DNA of 64,000 nucleotides from contig NZ_CP046507.1 in NCBI RefSeq assembly GCF_009741445.1, forward strand, positions 3,534,001 to 3,598,000, in the 5' to 3' direction. The translations under genes were made by a program, and so were the position numbers. This DNA is from Mycobacterium avium subsp. avium. GTDB taxonomy: Bacteria; Actinomycetota; Actinomycetes; Mycobacteriales; Mycobacteriaceae. This document shows, one piece after another, positions 1 to 10,069 of the stretch; the stretch's first letter is position 1; every line of letters starts with the position of its first letter. The notes below the pieces were generated by a model. That model made no database searches. It saw only the letters and a program-made list of their open reading frames with translations, and was not told the origin of the DNA.

Positions 1-287
1 AGCCGGGGAATCTTGAGGACCGGGTCGACGCCGCCGGGATCGAGATCGAACGTCCAGCTGCGCTCGTCGTGGGTGGGGCCGCAAAAGCCAATGGACAGAA
101 CACTTTCCAGGCCCAGCAGCCGGCGCACGATGATCGCCCGGTTGGCCCACGGGCAGGCGCGCGCCACGACCAGCCGATAGCGGCCGGGCTCGACCGGGTA
201 GCCGTCGCGGCCGTCGGCGGTGATGCGGGTGGTGATGTAGTCGGTGTCGCGGGTGAACTCCCCCGACCCGGCGACGTAGCTGGCCAT
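1..287 (-). CDS. Xi-class glutathione transferase-like protein (glutathionyl-hydroquinone reductase family), N-terminal part
   Basis: The reading frame is open from an ATG at 287 to the left edge, so only about 95 N-terminal residues are visible and the end lies outside the window. The sequence ARACPWANRA carries the CPWA active-site motif typical of glutathionyl-hydroquinone reductases (YqjG/ECM4 family), which use the cysteine to remove thiol groups from quinone adducts. The following GLESVLSIGF and the run toward DLDPGGVDPVLK also fit that family. Mycobacteria use mycothiol instead of glutathione, so the real thiol partner is uncertain. It starts 48 bp beyond the end of fadE10 on the same strand, so it could be co-transcribed with it. 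Confidence 0.75.
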   Translation of the reverse strand, partial: MASYVAGSGEFTRDTDYITTRITADGRDGYPVEPGRYRLVVARACPWANRAIIVRRLLGLESVLSIGFCGPTHDERSWTFDLDPGGVDPVLKIPR

Positions 288-334
288 ACCTCCAATACTG
301 CCCGAACGCCCGATGTCCACCCGAGCGACGCGAA

Positions 335-2263
335 TCAGATCGTCAGAAACCGCCGCGCCAGATTGACCTCGGTCGACGGGCCCTCTTCCCAATGGGCGAT
401 CCACGGCCCGGAGCCTTCCGACTGGTCGATGATGCCGTCCTCGAGCCAGGCGTAGCGGCCTCGCTGCAGGTTGCGGGTCAGCGCGACATCACCGGTGTCG
501 GTGTTGTCCCACAACGCCTGGAACAGCGCTTCCACCCGCAGGGTCGCCTGCGCGCAGAACGCCTCGGCCAGCTCGTAGGCCTGCTGACCGAGCACCGGAT
601 CGGCGTTGCGTTGCGCCTCGGCGCGCACGCAGGCCGCCGACATCGCGAACAGCTCGGCGCCGATGTCGACCACCCGCCCGAGAAAGCCCTGCCGCTGCTC
701 GAGCTTGGCTTGCCAGCGGGCCATGCCGTAGAAGGTGTTGCGCGCCAGCTTGCGGCTGGATCGTTCGATGAACCGCAGGTGGCGGGCCAACGCCCCGAAC
801 TCGTGGTAGGCCCGCGGACGCTGACCTTCACCGAAAACCAGCTGCGGCAACCACTTTGCGTAGAACCCGCTCGCCCCGACCGCGGCGGCGGCCTTCTCCC
901 GCAGACCGGCGTCCGGCTTGGCCAGGTCACCCGCCGCGGCGAGGTGCGCGTCGACCGCCTCGCGGGCGATGAGCAGCCGCATGATCTCACTGGCGCCCTC
1001 GAAGATGCGGTTGATCCGCAGATCGCGCAGCACCTGCTCGACGGCTACCGCCCGTTCGCCGCGCGCGGCCAACGACTCGGCGGTCTCATAGCCCCGCCCG
1101 CCGCGGATCTGCATCACCTCGTCGGCGATGACACAGGCCATCTCGCTGGACCACAACTTGGCCAGGGCCGCCTCGATCCGGATGTCGTTGCGTCCTTCGT
1201 CGGCCATCTGGGCGGACAGCTCCAGCACCGCGTCCAGCGCGTAGACGGTCGCGGCGATGAACGACAGCTTGCGGGCCACCGCCTCGTGCTCGGCCAGCGG
1301 CTTGCCCCACTGCACCCGCTCGCCGGACCATTCGCGCGCGATCTTGAGCGCCCACTTCGCCGACCCGGTGGCGCTCGCGGGAATCGACAGCCGCCCGGCG
1401 TTGAGGGTGGTCAGCGCGATCTTCAGGCCGTCACCCTCGCGGCCGATCAGATTCTCGCTGGGCACCCGAACCCGGTGCAGCCGGGTCACGCCGTTCTCGA
1501 TGCCGCGCAACCCCATGAACTTGTTGCGCCGCTCCACGGTGATGCCCGGGGAATCGGCCTCCACCACGAAGGCGCTGATCCCGCCGCGGTGTCCCTCGGA
1601 CTTGGGAACCCGCGCCATCACCACCAGCAGCTCGGCGACCACACCGTTGGTGGTCCACAGTTTCACGCCGTTGAGTTCGTAGGCCTTGCCGTCGTCGACC
1701 GGGGTGGCCGTCGACGCCAGCCGCGCCGGGTCGGAGCCCACGTCCGGTTCGGTGAGCAGGAACGCCGAGATGGCCCCCGCGGCGCAGCGCGGCAGGAATT
1801 TACGCTTCTGCTCGGGCGTCCCGGCGAGCTTGAGCGGCTCGGGCACTCCGATCGACTGATGCGCCGAAAGCAACGCGCCGAGGCTGGGATGAACCGACGA
1901 AATCATCATCAGCGCCCGGTTGTAGGCGACCTGGGACATGTTCAGCCCGCCGAATTCGGACGGAATTTTCATGCCGAAACAACCCAGGTCGGCCAGGCCC
2001 CGCACATACTCGGCGGGAATTTCGGCGTCGCGTTCGATCACGCTGCCGTCGACCGTGTCCAGAAATTTCCGCAACTGGTCGAGGAACGCGCGGGTGCGGG
2101 CCTCGTCGGCGTCCGAGGGTTGGGGGAACGGGTGGATCAGCTCCAACGGAAAGCGACCCAAAAACAGTTCCTTCGCGAAGGACGGTTTGTCCCAACCGGT
2201 CTCGCGCGACTCCTCGGCGAGCGCTCTCGCCTGCTCCTCGGTGACCTGCGTTTGCTGTGCCAT
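335..2263 (-). CDS. fadE10: Acyl-CoA dehydrogenase FadE10
   Basis: A flavin-dependent acyl-CoA dehydrogenase of 642 residues, close to the roughly 650 residues of M. tuberculosis FadE10 (Rv0873). It would oxidise an acyl-CoA to the 2-enoyl-CoA; the substrate is unknown. Seen in the protein: the FAD/substrate segment LLTEPDVGSDPA and WTTNG in the middle domain, and QIRGGRGYETAES and RINRIFEGASEIMR in the C-terminal helical domain. The extra C-terminal region of about 170 residues is the long type found in FadE10. In H37Rv a PE_PGRS gene (Rv0872c) lies between fadE10 and cspB; here only 98 bp separate them. Confidence 0.93.
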   Translation of the reverse strand: MAQQTQVTEEQARALAEESRETGWDKPSFAKELFLGRFPLELIHPFPQPSDADEARTRAFLDQLRKFLDTVDGSVIERDAEIPAEYVRGLADLGCFGMKIPSEFGGLNMSQVAYNRALMMISSVHPSLGALLSAHQSIGVPEPLKLAGTPEQKRKFLPRCAAGAISAFLLTEPDVGSDPARLASTATPVDDGKAYELNGVKLWTTNGVVAELLVVMARVPKSEGHRGGISAFVVEADSPGITVERRNKFMGLRGIENGVTRLHRVRVPSENLIGREGDGLKIALTTLNAGRLSIPASATGSAKWALKIAREWSGERVQWGKPLAEHEAVARKLSFIAATVYALDAVLELSAQMADEGRNDIRIEAALAKLWSSEMACVIADEVMQIRGGRGYETAESLAARGERAVAVEQVLRDLRINRIFEGASEIMRLLIAREAVDAHLAAAGDLAKPDAGLREKAAAAVGASGFYAKWLPQLVFGEGQRPRAYHEFGALARHLRFIERSSRKLARNTFYGMARWQAKLEQRQGFLGRVVDIGAELFAMSAACVRAEAQRNADPVLGQQAYELAEAFCAQATLRVEALFQALWDNTDTGDVALTRNLQRGRYAWLEDGIIDQSEGSGPWIAHWEEGPSTEVNLARRFLTI

Positions 2264-2361
2264 CGCAGCCTCCCTGCTCGCCGGCCGTCAATGGGGTGTG
2301 AGTACCCCGTGCGCGGCCCGCCACCACGGTCAACTGCAAACAGGCGCTGACAAACGATGTG

Positions 2362-2844
<483 letters not shown>

Positions 2845-2932
2845 TTAAGAGTCTGATCCTACTCGGGTGCGCGCCTCGCGAGCACCCCCGTTATTCGTCA
2901 CTCGGTACGCTTGGTAATACCGCGGAGGAGAT

Positions 2933-3340
2933 ATGCGCCTGATTCTCAATGTCATCTGGCTGGTGTTCGGCGGGCTGTGGATGGCCGTCGGATACCTGGC
3001 GGCGGCGCTCGTCTGCTTCCTGCTCATCATCACCATCCCGTTCGGCTTCGCGTCGCTGCGCATCGCGTCCTACGCGCTGTGGCCGTTCGGCCGCACCATC
3101 GTCGACAAGCCGACCGCCGGCTCCGGCGCCCTGATCGGAAACGTCATCTGGGTGGTGCTGTTCGGCGTGTGGCTGGCGATTGGCCATATCCTCAGCGCGG
3201 CCGCGATGGCGCTGACGATCGTCGGCATCCCGCTCGCACTGGCCAACCTGAAACTGATTCCGGTGTCGCTGATGCCGCTGGGCAAGCAGATCGTCCCGGT
3301 CGGCTCACCGGTTCCGCACGCTCCGCCGGTGGCCGCATGA
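2933..3340 (+). CDS. YccF-domain inner membrane protein (Rv0870c orthologue)
   Basis: A 135-residue membrane protein with two copies of the YccF (DUF307) unit. Each half starts with a hydrophobic NVIW segment (LNVIWLVFGGLW near residue 5 and GNVIWVVLFGVW near residue 70) and ends in an IPFGFASLR- or IPLALANLK-like stretch. Function is unknown. GGAGGAGAT directly precedes the ATG. Its stop overlaps the moaA2 start as ATGA, so the two are translationally coupled, matching the H37Rv order Rv0870c-Rv0869c. Confidence 0.85.
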   Translation: MRLILNVIWLVFGGLWMAVGYLAAALVCFLLIITIPFGFASLRIASYALWPFGRTIVDKPTAGSGALIGNVIWVVLFGVWLAIGHILSAAAMALTIVGIPLALANLKLIPVSLMPLGKQIVPVGSPVPHAPPVAA

Positions 3341-4431
3341 CGCTGACCGCGCTGGGTCTGCCGACCATGCCGAGCCGCTTCGACGGCCCGGCCGCCGACG
3401 GCGCGCTTGCCGCGCCGGCGCCGTCGAGCGGCCCGCTGCGCGACACCTATGGGCGCGTCGCCACCGATCTGCGGATCTCGCTGACCGATCGCTGCAACCT
3501 GCGGTGCAGTTACTGCATGCCCGCCGAGGGCCTCGACTGGCTGCCCGGCGAACAGCTGCTGACCTCCGACGAGCTGACCAGGCTGATGCGCATCGCGGTC
3601 ACCCGGTTGGGGGTCACCAGCGTGCGGTTCACCGGCGGCGAGCCGCTGTTGGCCCGCCATCTCGAAGAGGCGGTGGCCGCGGCGGCCGCACTGCGGCCCC
3701 GCCCGGAGATCTCGCTGACCACCAATGGCGTGGGACTGGCCCGCCGGGCCGCCGGGCTGGCCCGCGCCGGACTGGACCGCGTCAACATCTCGCTGGACAG
3801 CGTGGACCGGGAACATTTTGCGGCCATCACCCGCCGCGACCGGCTCGCCGACGTGCTGGCCGGCTTGGCCGCCGCCAAAGAAGCGGGTCTGACGCCGGTG
3901 AAGGTGAACGCGGTGCTCGACCCCGCCACCGGACGCGAGGACGTCGTGCAGTTGTTGCGGTACTGCCTCGAATACGGCTACCAGCTGCGCGTCATCGAAC
4001 AGATGCCGCTGGACGCGGGGCACCAATGGCGGCGGGACGCCGCGCTGAGTGCCGACGCGGTGCTGGCGGTGCTGCGCAAGCATTTTCGGCTGCGTCCCGA
4101 CCCCGCACCGCGCGGATCGGCTCCGGCCCAGCTGTGGCTGGTCGACACCGGCCCGGGAACGCCCGGCGGGAAATTCGGTGTCATCGCGTCGGTCTCGCAC
4201 GCGTTCTGCTCGACCTGCGACCGCACCCGGTTGACGGCCGACGGGCAGATCCGCAGCTGCCTGTTCTCGACGCGGGAGACGGACCTGCGCGGGCTGCTGC
4301 GCGGCGGCGCAGCCGACGACGCCGTCGAGGCGGCGTGGCGCGCCGCGATGTGGGCCAAGCCCGCCGGTCACGGCATCAACGACCCGAACTTCATCCAGCC
4401 CGACCGCCCGATGAGCGCGATCGGTGGCTAG
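3337..4431 (+). CDS. moaA2: GTP 3',8-cyclase MoaA2 (molybdopterin biosynthesis)
   Basis: A radical SAM enzyme of 364 residues that, with MoaC, makes cyclic pyranopterin monophosphate from GTP. The N-terminal cluster motif is CNLRCSYC (Cys 53, 57, 60), followed by TGGEPLL. The C-terminal cluster is in FCSTCDRTRLT with a further CLFS cysteine, and the chain ends in the Gly-Gly (SAIGG) needed for MoaA activity. An upstream in-frame start at 2911 is ignored because it would run through the YccF gene. The ATG at 3337 is coupled to that gene by an ATGA overlap. moaD2 overlaps the 3' end by 8 bp, so the three genes form one operon. Confidence 0.95.
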   Translation: MTLTALGLPTMPSRFDGPAADGALAAPAPSSGPLRDTYGRVATDLRISLTDRCNLRCSYCMPAEGLDWLPGEQLLTSDELTRLMRIAVTRLGVTSVRFTGGEPLLARHLEEAVAAAAALRPRPEISLTTNGVGLARRAAGLARAGLDRVNISLDSVDREHFAAITRRDRLADVLAGLAAAKEAGLTPVKVNAVLDPATGREDVVQLLRYCLEYGYQLRVIEQMPLDAGHQWRRDAALSADAVLAVLRKHFRLRPDPAPRGSAPAQLWLVDTGPGTPGGKFGVIASVSHAFCSTCDRTRLTADGQIRSCLFSTRETDLRGLLRGGAADDAVEAAWRAAMWAKPAGHGINDPNFIQPDRPMSAIGG

Positions 4432-4714
4432 CCCGATGGGACGCGCCCCGGTCCAGGCCAACGGCATCTCGGTGACGGTGCGCTACTTCGCGGCCGCCCG
4501 GGCGGCGGCGGGCGCCGAGTCGGAGACGGTGGTGGTGCGGCCCGGCACCACGGTGGGCGAGCTGGTCGAGCGGCTCGCGGTGCGCGGATCCCGCCTGGCC
4601 GAGGTGTTGAGCCGCTGCTCCTACCTGTGTGACGGGATCGCGGTCCGCGACGAGACCCAGTCGTTGCGGTCCGGTGACACGATCGACGTTTTGCCGCCGT
4701 TCTCCGGCGGCTGA
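4424..4714 (+). CDS. moaD2: Molybdopterin synthase small subunit MoaD2
   Basis: A ubiquitin-like sulfur carrier of up to 96 residues. The C-terminal VLPPFSGG ends in the Gly-Gly that is thiocarboxylated to deliver sulfur to precursor Z, and VRYFAAARAAAG is the typical MoaD start strand and helix. The partner large subunit, moaE2, lies on the other strand beyond rpfA. The start is a GTG at 4424 inside the end of moaA2; an ATG at 4436 would give 92 residues, the length of Rv0868c, and is an equally good choice. Confidence 0.92.
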   Translation: MASPMGRAPVQANGISVTVRYFAAARAAAGAESETVVVRPGTTVGELVERLAVRGSRLAEVLSRCSYLCDGIAVRDETQSLRSGDTIDVLPPFSGG

Positions 4715-4717
4715 AAC

Positions 4718-4733
4718 TGTGAAATATCTCACG
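4718..4733 (+). promoter_or_regulatory. CRP-like binding site upstream of rpfA
   Basis: TGTGAAATATCTCACG matches the cAMP receptor protein consensus TGTGA-N6-TCACA at 9 of 10 defined positions. It lies 3 bp after the moaD2 stop and about 415 bp before the rpfA ATG, in the long leader region. Mycobacterial CRP (Rv3676) is known to act on rpfA, which supports the site; the transcription start is not visible from sequence. Confidence 0.6.
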
Positions 4734-4865
4734 TCACGGAATGATAACGGCGCGATCACGCGCCGGTCTCGCCCGTTCTGAGCTGCGCAAACGCTTTGTG
4801 TTCCTGCGGTTTTCGCAGATGGCTGCGAGGGAAACGCCGGGTTTCGCCAGACGTGACGAGACCAA

Positions 4866-5121
4866 CAGAAACCGTTAACGTCTCCGAAGGCTCGCCAGCC
4901 ATCCCGATTGGCGGACCTCCCCTCCCTATCGCGCCGAGGTCCATCCAATAGGCGGGGGCAACCGAACCACATGGATGGAGACGGGGGACCCACCGGTCCA
5001 CCGTGATCGGACTGGAGCCGCCCGCGGCTCCTAGGGGTGAAGCCGACGTCGTCGCTTCGACGACCACGCCGGCCGGGTGGCCTCTCCAACCCGAACCCGA
5101 CAGCTGACCTCGCAGGCGCGT
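4866..5121 (+). ncRNA. c-di-AMP (ydaO-yuaA type) riboswitch in the rpfA leader
   Basis: The 433 bp between moaD2 and rpfA hold conserved pieces in the order expected for the ydaO class: GTTAACGTCTCCGAAGG near 4874, GGGGGACCCACC near 4983, CTAGGGGTGAAGCC near 5031, and a closing CCCGACAGCTGACCTCGCAG ending near 5115. Rpf genes of actinobacteria often carry this riboswitch, which senses cyclic di-AMP. It would tie resuscitation-factor expression to c-di-AMP level. No clear terminator with a U tract was found inside it, so control may act on translation. The boundaries are approximate. Confidence 0.8.
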
Positions 5122-5123
5122 GA

Positions 5124-5921
<798 letters not shown>

Positions 5922-5946
5922 CGCGCTAACCCCACCGGGATTCCCC

Positions 5947-5979
5947 ACACGCCCCGAAAACCCTCCTGTCGGGGCGTGT
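5947..5979. terminator. Hairpin between convergent rpfA and moaE2
   Basis: An 11-bp perfect stem (ACACGCCCCGA at 5947-5957 pairing with 5969-5979) with an 11-base loop lies in the 79 bp between the two convergent genes. There is no long T run, as is usual for mycobacterial terminators. It could serve both directions. Confidence 0.65.
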
Positions 5980-6000
5980 TGGGCACGGCGCATCCAGGTC

Positions 6001-6426
6001 TCAGGCCGAGCCCACCCATTCGTCGGTGCCGTCGGCGAAGAACTGGTGCTTCCACACCGGCAATCGCGCCTTGACGGTGTCCACCAGCTGTGCGCAGGTG
6101 TCGAATGCGGCCTGCCGGTGGTCGGCGGCCACGGCGGCCACCAGCGCCGCCTCGCCGATGCTGAGCACACCGATCCGATGGCTGGCGGCGACGGCCCGCA
6201 CCCCGCTGGACCGCTGCGCCACCTCGGCCACCACCTCGGCCATGACCTCGCCGGCGCTCGGATGCGCGGAGTACTCCAGCCGAACCACCCGCCGCCCGCC
6301 GTCGTGGTCGCGGATCATCCCGACGAACCCGACGACCGCCCCGGCCGACTGATGGCCGACCAGTTCCTCGTGCTCGGCCAGCACGATCGGGTGCTCGGTC
6401 ACGGCGGCGCGCACAACGAGCGTCAT
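6001..6426 (-). CDS. moaE2: Molybdopterin synthase large subunit MoaE2
   Basis: A 141-residue MoaE that transfers sulfur from MoaD thiocarboxylate to cyclic pyranopterin monophosphate. The substrate-binding residues lie in [15 protein letters not shown] (with LEYSAHP after it), [12 protein letters not shown] and the C-terminal [16 protein letters not shown] with the active-site lysine of the family. It is last in the operon Rv0863-like gene, moaC2, mog, moaE2. Its ATG overlaps the mog stop by 4 bp (ATGA). Confidence 0.94.
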   Translation of the reverse strand: MTLVVRAAVTEHPIVLAEHEELVGHQSAGAVVGFVGMIRDHDGGRRVVRLEYSAHPSAGEVMAEVVAEVAQRSSGVRAVAASHRIGVLSIGEAALVAAVAADHRQAAFDTCAQLVDTVKARLPVWKHQFFADGTDEWVGSA

Positions 6427-6905
6427 CGCGGGTGATCTTTACCGGCGAGCTGGTCGAGGGCGTGGTCGAGCACACCGGCGAGCACGCCCAGGCCGTCGCG
6501 CACCCCGCCCGGCGAACCCGGCAGGTTGACGATCAGGGTCTGCCCGGCCACCCCGCACACACCGCGGGACAACACCGACGTCGGCACCTTCGGCAGACCC
6601 GATTGGCGGATCGCTTCGGCCAGGCCGGGAATCAGGTAATCGACGACGGCCACGGTCTGATCCGGGGTGCTGTCGGTGGGCGCGATGCCGGTGCCGCCGG
6701 AGGTGAGGATGACGTCGACGTCGTCGTCGATGGCCTTGCGCAGCGCCTCACCGACCGGCGGCCCATCGGCGACCACCTCCGGCTGCGCCGACGAAAAGCC
6801 TTGCTGGGCAAGCCATTCGGTGATGATCGGCCCGCAGCGGTCCTCGTACTCTCCGGACGACGCACGCGTGGAGGCGATGATGACGCGGGCCGATCGGGTG
6901 GTCAT
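6423..6905 (-). CDS. mog: Molybdopterin adenylyltransferase-type protein Mog
   Basis: A 160-residue MogA/MoaB-family protein that adenylylates molybdopterin before molybdate insertion. The conserved [15 protein letters not shown] and [13 protein letters not shown] segments are present. The open frame extends further upstream, but the ATG at 6905 overlaps the moaC2 stop as ATGA and gives exactly the length of Rv0865. Confidence 0.93.
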   Translation of the reverse strand: MTTRSARVIIASTRASSGEYEDRCGPIITEWLAQQGFSSAQPEVVADGPPVGEALRKAIDDDVDVILTSGGTGIAPTDSTPDQTVAVVDYLIPGLAEAIRQSGLPKVPTSVLSRGVCGVAGQTLIVNLPGSPGGVRDGLGVLAGVLDHALDQLAGKDHPR

Positions 6906-7432
6906 GACCGTGTCCACATTCCGGTTTTGCCGCCTTCCTTGCGGAGCACTCGAACGTCGTCGATGCGCGCGGCCGGGTCGACCGCTTTGATCATGTCGTA
7001 GAGCGTCAGGCCCGCCACGCTGACCGCGGTCAGCGCCTCCATCTCCACGCCGGTGCGGTCGGTGCTGGTCACCGTCGCGGTGATCTCGATGTCCGACTCG
7101 CCCACGGCGAAGTCGACGTCGACCCCGGTGAGCGCCAGCTGATGGCACAGCGGGATCAGGTCGCTGGTGCGCTTGGCGGCCTGGATGCCCGCCACCCGGG
7201 CGGTGGCCAGCGCGTCACCCTTGGGCAGCCCGCCGGTCGAGATCAGCACCACCACGTCCGCCGAGGTGCGCAGCACCCCGGCGGCGACGGCGGTGCGCTT
7301 GCTGGGCGCCTTCCCGCTGACGTCGACCATGTGCGCGGCCCCCCGCTCGTCCAGGTGTGACAGGGCACCCGAGCGGGGTTCTCCCGACGCCCGGGTCGCC
7401 GAGGCTGTCGAGGCCTCAGGGGCCCTGGCCAT
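6902..7432 (-). CDS. moaC2: Cyclic pyranopterin monophosphate synthase MoaC2
   Basis: A 176-residue MoaC that completes the conversion of the MoaA product to cyclic pyranopterin monophosphate. The family signatures [62 protein letters not shown] and the C-terminal KEGGKTG are all present. It is slightly longer at the N-terminus than Rv0864 (167 residues). It starts 8 bp after the Rv0863-like gene on the same strand. Confidence 0.94.
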   Translation of the reverse strand: MARAPEASTASATRASGEPRSGALSHLDERGAAHMVDVSGKAPSKRTAVAAGVLRTSADVVVLISTGGLPKGDALATARVAGIQAAKRTSDLIPLCHQLALTGVDVDFAVGESDIEITATVTSTDRTGVEMEALTAVSVAGLTLYDMIKAVDPAARIDDVRVLRKEGGKTGMWTRS

Positions 7433-7440
7433 CCGGCGAC

Positions 7441-7650
7441 CTACCGATTGACGACGGTGACCGGGTGCAGGTAGGGCAGCTCGGTGGCGGGCAGCGGGAA
7501 CACCAGCTCGCCGAACGGCGACAGCGCGCCGGTCCGGTCGGTCACGAGTTCACTGACCGCGTGGTCGTCGGGGTCGGTGGTCGGCCAGCCGTTGTCGACA
7601 TACCTGTTCTTGCGTGCTTTGCCCTCAGCAATGTCAGCCACGGGTTCCAT
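7441..7650 (-). CDS. Conserved mycobacterial hypothetical protein (Rv0863 orthologue)
   Basis: A small protein of unknown function at the position of Rv0863, first in the moaC2-mog-moaE2 operon. The likely protein begins [15 protein letters not shown] (ATG at 7650, 69 residues); a GTG at 7641 is possible, and the frame stays open up to 7743. No recognisable Shine-Dalgarno sequence marks the start. The C-terminal [17 protein letters not shown] looks ordered. The gene is divergent from the Rv0862c orthologue. Confidence 0.65.
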   Translation of the reverse strand: MEPVADIAEGKARKNRYVDNGWPTTDPDDHAVSELVTDRTGALSPFGELVFPLPATELPYLHPVTVVNR

Positions 7651-7770
7651 TCTGACAGGTGGCCTGGCAACGTCGCCGCAAGACCGCAGGTTCGGGGTTC
7701 CCAACGGGTCTCGGCCTGGCGCTCGCGGAGGTCTGCTGGCCACCCGTCACCTGCTTTACGCTGGTCAGCA

Positions 7771-10029
7771 ATGACCGACAACACCCCGGATATCCCGCTG
7801 GGGTCGTGGCTGGCCGAGTTGTCCGACGAGCGGCTGATCCGACTGCTGGAATTGCGGCCGGACCTGGCCCAGCCGCCGCCCGGCAGCATCGCCGCACTGG
7901 CCGCGCGAGCCCAGGCCCGCCAGTCGATCAAGGCCGCCACCGACGACCTCGATTTCCTGCGGCTGGCGGTGCTCGACGCGCTGCTGGTGTTGCAGGCCGA
8001 CGTCCAGCCGGTGCCGACCGCCAAGCTGCTGGCGCTGATCGGCGAGCGCGCCGCCGAAACCGAGATCCTCGACGCGCTCGACGACCTGCGGCAGCGCGTC
8101 CTGGTGTGGGGCGACGGCGCGCTGCAGGTCGCCGCGGACGCGGGCAGCGGCATGCCGTGGCATCCGGGCCAGGTCATCCTCAAGGACTCCTCGCGCAGCG
8201 CCGAGCAGATCGCCGCGCTGATCGATGACCTCGACCCAGCGCAGCTCGATGTGCTGGAGAAACTTCTCGAGGGCTCCCCGATGGGCCGCACCCGCGACGC
8301 CGCGCCGGGCGCACCCGCCGACCGGCCGGTGCCCCAGCTGCTGGCCATGGGGTTGCTGCGGCGCCTCGATGCCGAGACGGTGATCCTGCCCCGCCACGTG
8401 GGGCAGGTACTGCGCGGCGAGCAGCCCGGCCCCCTGCAACTGAGTGCGCCCGACCCGGTGGTGTCGACCACGACGGCCGAGGACGCCGACGCGGCGGCCG
8501 CCGGCGCGGTCATCGACCTGCTGCGCGAGCTCGACGTGCTGCTGGAAACACTGTCCGCGGCACCGGTTTCCGAGCTGCGCAGCGGCGGGCTCGGGGTTCG
8601 CGAGGTCAAGCGGCTCAGCAAGACGACCGGCATCGACGAGCAACGGCTGGGCCTGATCCTGGAAGTGGCGGCCGCGGCAGGGCTGATCGCCAGCGGCATG
8701 CCCGACCCCGAGCCTGCCACCGGCGAGGCGCCGTACTGGGCGCCGACGACGGCCGCCGACCGCTTCGCCGCGCTGTCGACCGCCGAGCGCTGGCAGCTGC
8801 TGGCTGGCAGCTGGCTCGACCTGCCCGGCCGGCCGGCCCTGATCGGCGGTCGCGGGCCGGACGGCAAACCCTACGGGGCGCTCACCGACGCCCTGTACTC
8901 CACGGCCGCCCCGCTGGACCGGCGGCTGCTGCTCGGCATGCTGTCCGATCTGCCGCCCGGCGCCGGCGTGGACGCGACCTCGGCGTCGGCGGCGCTGATC
9001 TGGCGACGGCCCCGCTGGGCCAAGCGGTTGCAGCCCGAACCCGTCGCGGACCTGCTCCGCGAAGCCCACGCCCTGGGCCTGGTCGGGCGCGGGGCGATCA
9101 GCACCCCCGCCCGGGCGCTGCTGGAGGAGGACGCCGACCCCCAGGCCGCGATCGACGCGATGGCCCGGGCGCTGCCCAAGCCGGTCGACCACTTCCTGGT
9201 GCAGGCGGATCTGACCGTCGTCGTGCCCGGGCCGCTGCAGCGGGATCTGGCCGAGGAACTCGCCACCGTGGCCACCGTCGAATCGGCCGGCGCGGCGATG
9301 GTCTACCGGGTCAGCGAGCAGTCGATCCGGCATGCCCTCGACATCGGCAAGACCCGCGACTGGATGCACGCCTTCTTCGCCGACCATTCGAAAACACCGG
9401 TGCCCCAAGGGCTTACCTACCTCATCGACGACGTCGCGCGCCGGCACGGGCAGCTGCGGATCGGCATGGCGGCCTCGTTCGTGCGCTGCGAGGACCCGGC
9501 GCTGCTGGCCCAGGCGGTGGCGGCCCCCGCGACCGAGGACGTGGCGCTGCGCACCCTGGCCCCCACCGTCGCGGTGTCGCCGGCGCCCATCGGCGAGGTG
9601 CTCGCCGCGTTGCGGACCGCCGGCTTCGCCCCGGCGGCCGAGGACTCCACCGGCGCCATCGTCGACGTGCGTCCGCGCGGCGCCCGGGTGGCCACGCCGC
9701 AGCAGCGCCGGGCCTACCGGCCCGTGCGCCGGCCCAACACCGAGAGCCTGCACGCGGTGGTCGCGGTGCTGCGCCGGGTCACCGCCGCACCGTTCGGCAA
9801 CGTCCGCGTCGACCCGGCGTTGACCATGACCCTGCTGCAGCGCGCCGCCAAGGAACAAGACACCCTGGTGATCGGTTATCTAGACGCAGCGGGCGTGGCC
9901 ACCCAGCGGGTGGTGTCGCCGATCAGCGTCCGGGGCGGCCAGCTGGTGGCCTTCGATTCCGCGTCCGGACGGCTGCGCGACTTCGCCATCCACCGCATCA
10001 CGTCGGTGGTGTCGGCCACCGGCCGATAA
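7771..10029 (+). CDS. Helicase-associated, wHTH-domain protein (Rv0862c orthologue)
   Basis: A 752-residue cytoplasmic protein at the position and length of Rv0862c (about 756). It has no Walker motifs. It has repeated winged-helix-like segments (for example TKLLALIGERAAETEILDAL near residue 90 and REVKRLSKTTGIDEQRLGLI near 280) and a C-terminal helicase-C-like part (about 450-740) ending in a WYL-like ISVRGGQLVAFD segment. It lies 40 bp before the XPB helicase on the same strand, and the pair is conserved, so a role as partner of that helicase is a reasonable inference. Confidence 0.85.
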   Translation: MTDNTPDIPLGSWLAELSDERLIRLLELRPDLAQPPPGSIAALAARAQARQSIKAATDDLDFLRLAVLDALLVLQADVQPVPTAKLLALIGERAAETEILDALDDLRQRVLVWGDGALQVAADAGSGMPWHPGQVILKDSSRSAEQIAALIDDLDPAQLDVLEKLLEGSPMGRTRDAAPGAPADRPVPQLLAMGLLRRLDAETVILPRHVGQVLRGEQPGPLQLSAPDPVVSTTTAEDADAAAAGAVIDLLRELDVLLETLSAAPVSELRSGGLGVREVKRLSKTTGIDEQRLGLILEVAAAAGLIASGMPDPEPATGEAPYWAPTTAADRFAALSTAERWQLLAGSWLDLPGRPALIGGRGPDGKPYGALTDALYSTAAPLDRRLLLGMLSDLPPGAGVDATSASAALIWRRPRWAKRLQPEPVADLLREAHALGLVGRGAISTPARALLEEDADPQAAIDAMARALPKPVDHFLVQADLTVVVPGPLQRDLAEELATVATVESAGAAMVYRVSEQSIRHALDIGKTRDWMHAFFADHSKTPVPQGLTYLIDDVARRHGQLRIGMAASFVRCEDPALLAQAVAAPATEDVALRTLAPTVAVSPAPIGEVLAALRTAGFAPAAEDSTGAIVDVRPRGARVATPQQRRAYRPVRRPNTESLHAVVAVLRRVTAAPFGNVRVDPALTMTLLQRAAKEQDTLVIGYLDAAGVATQRVVSPISVRGGQLVAFDSASGRLRDFAIHRITSVVSATGR

Positions 10030-10069
10030 TGACAAGCAGAGCCAACGATGAGGAGGAGCGGCGCCGAAC

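Noticed and set aside
392..2350. A 652-codon plus-strand frame over fadE10
   Set aside because: It is a mirror of the fadE10 codon pattern, rich in Arg, Gly, His and Gln with no domain; fadE10 on the other strand is clear.
7765..9858. A 697-codon minus-strand frame opposite the Rv0862c orthologue
   Set aside because: Antisense shadow; the plus-strand protein has the length and position of a conserved gene.
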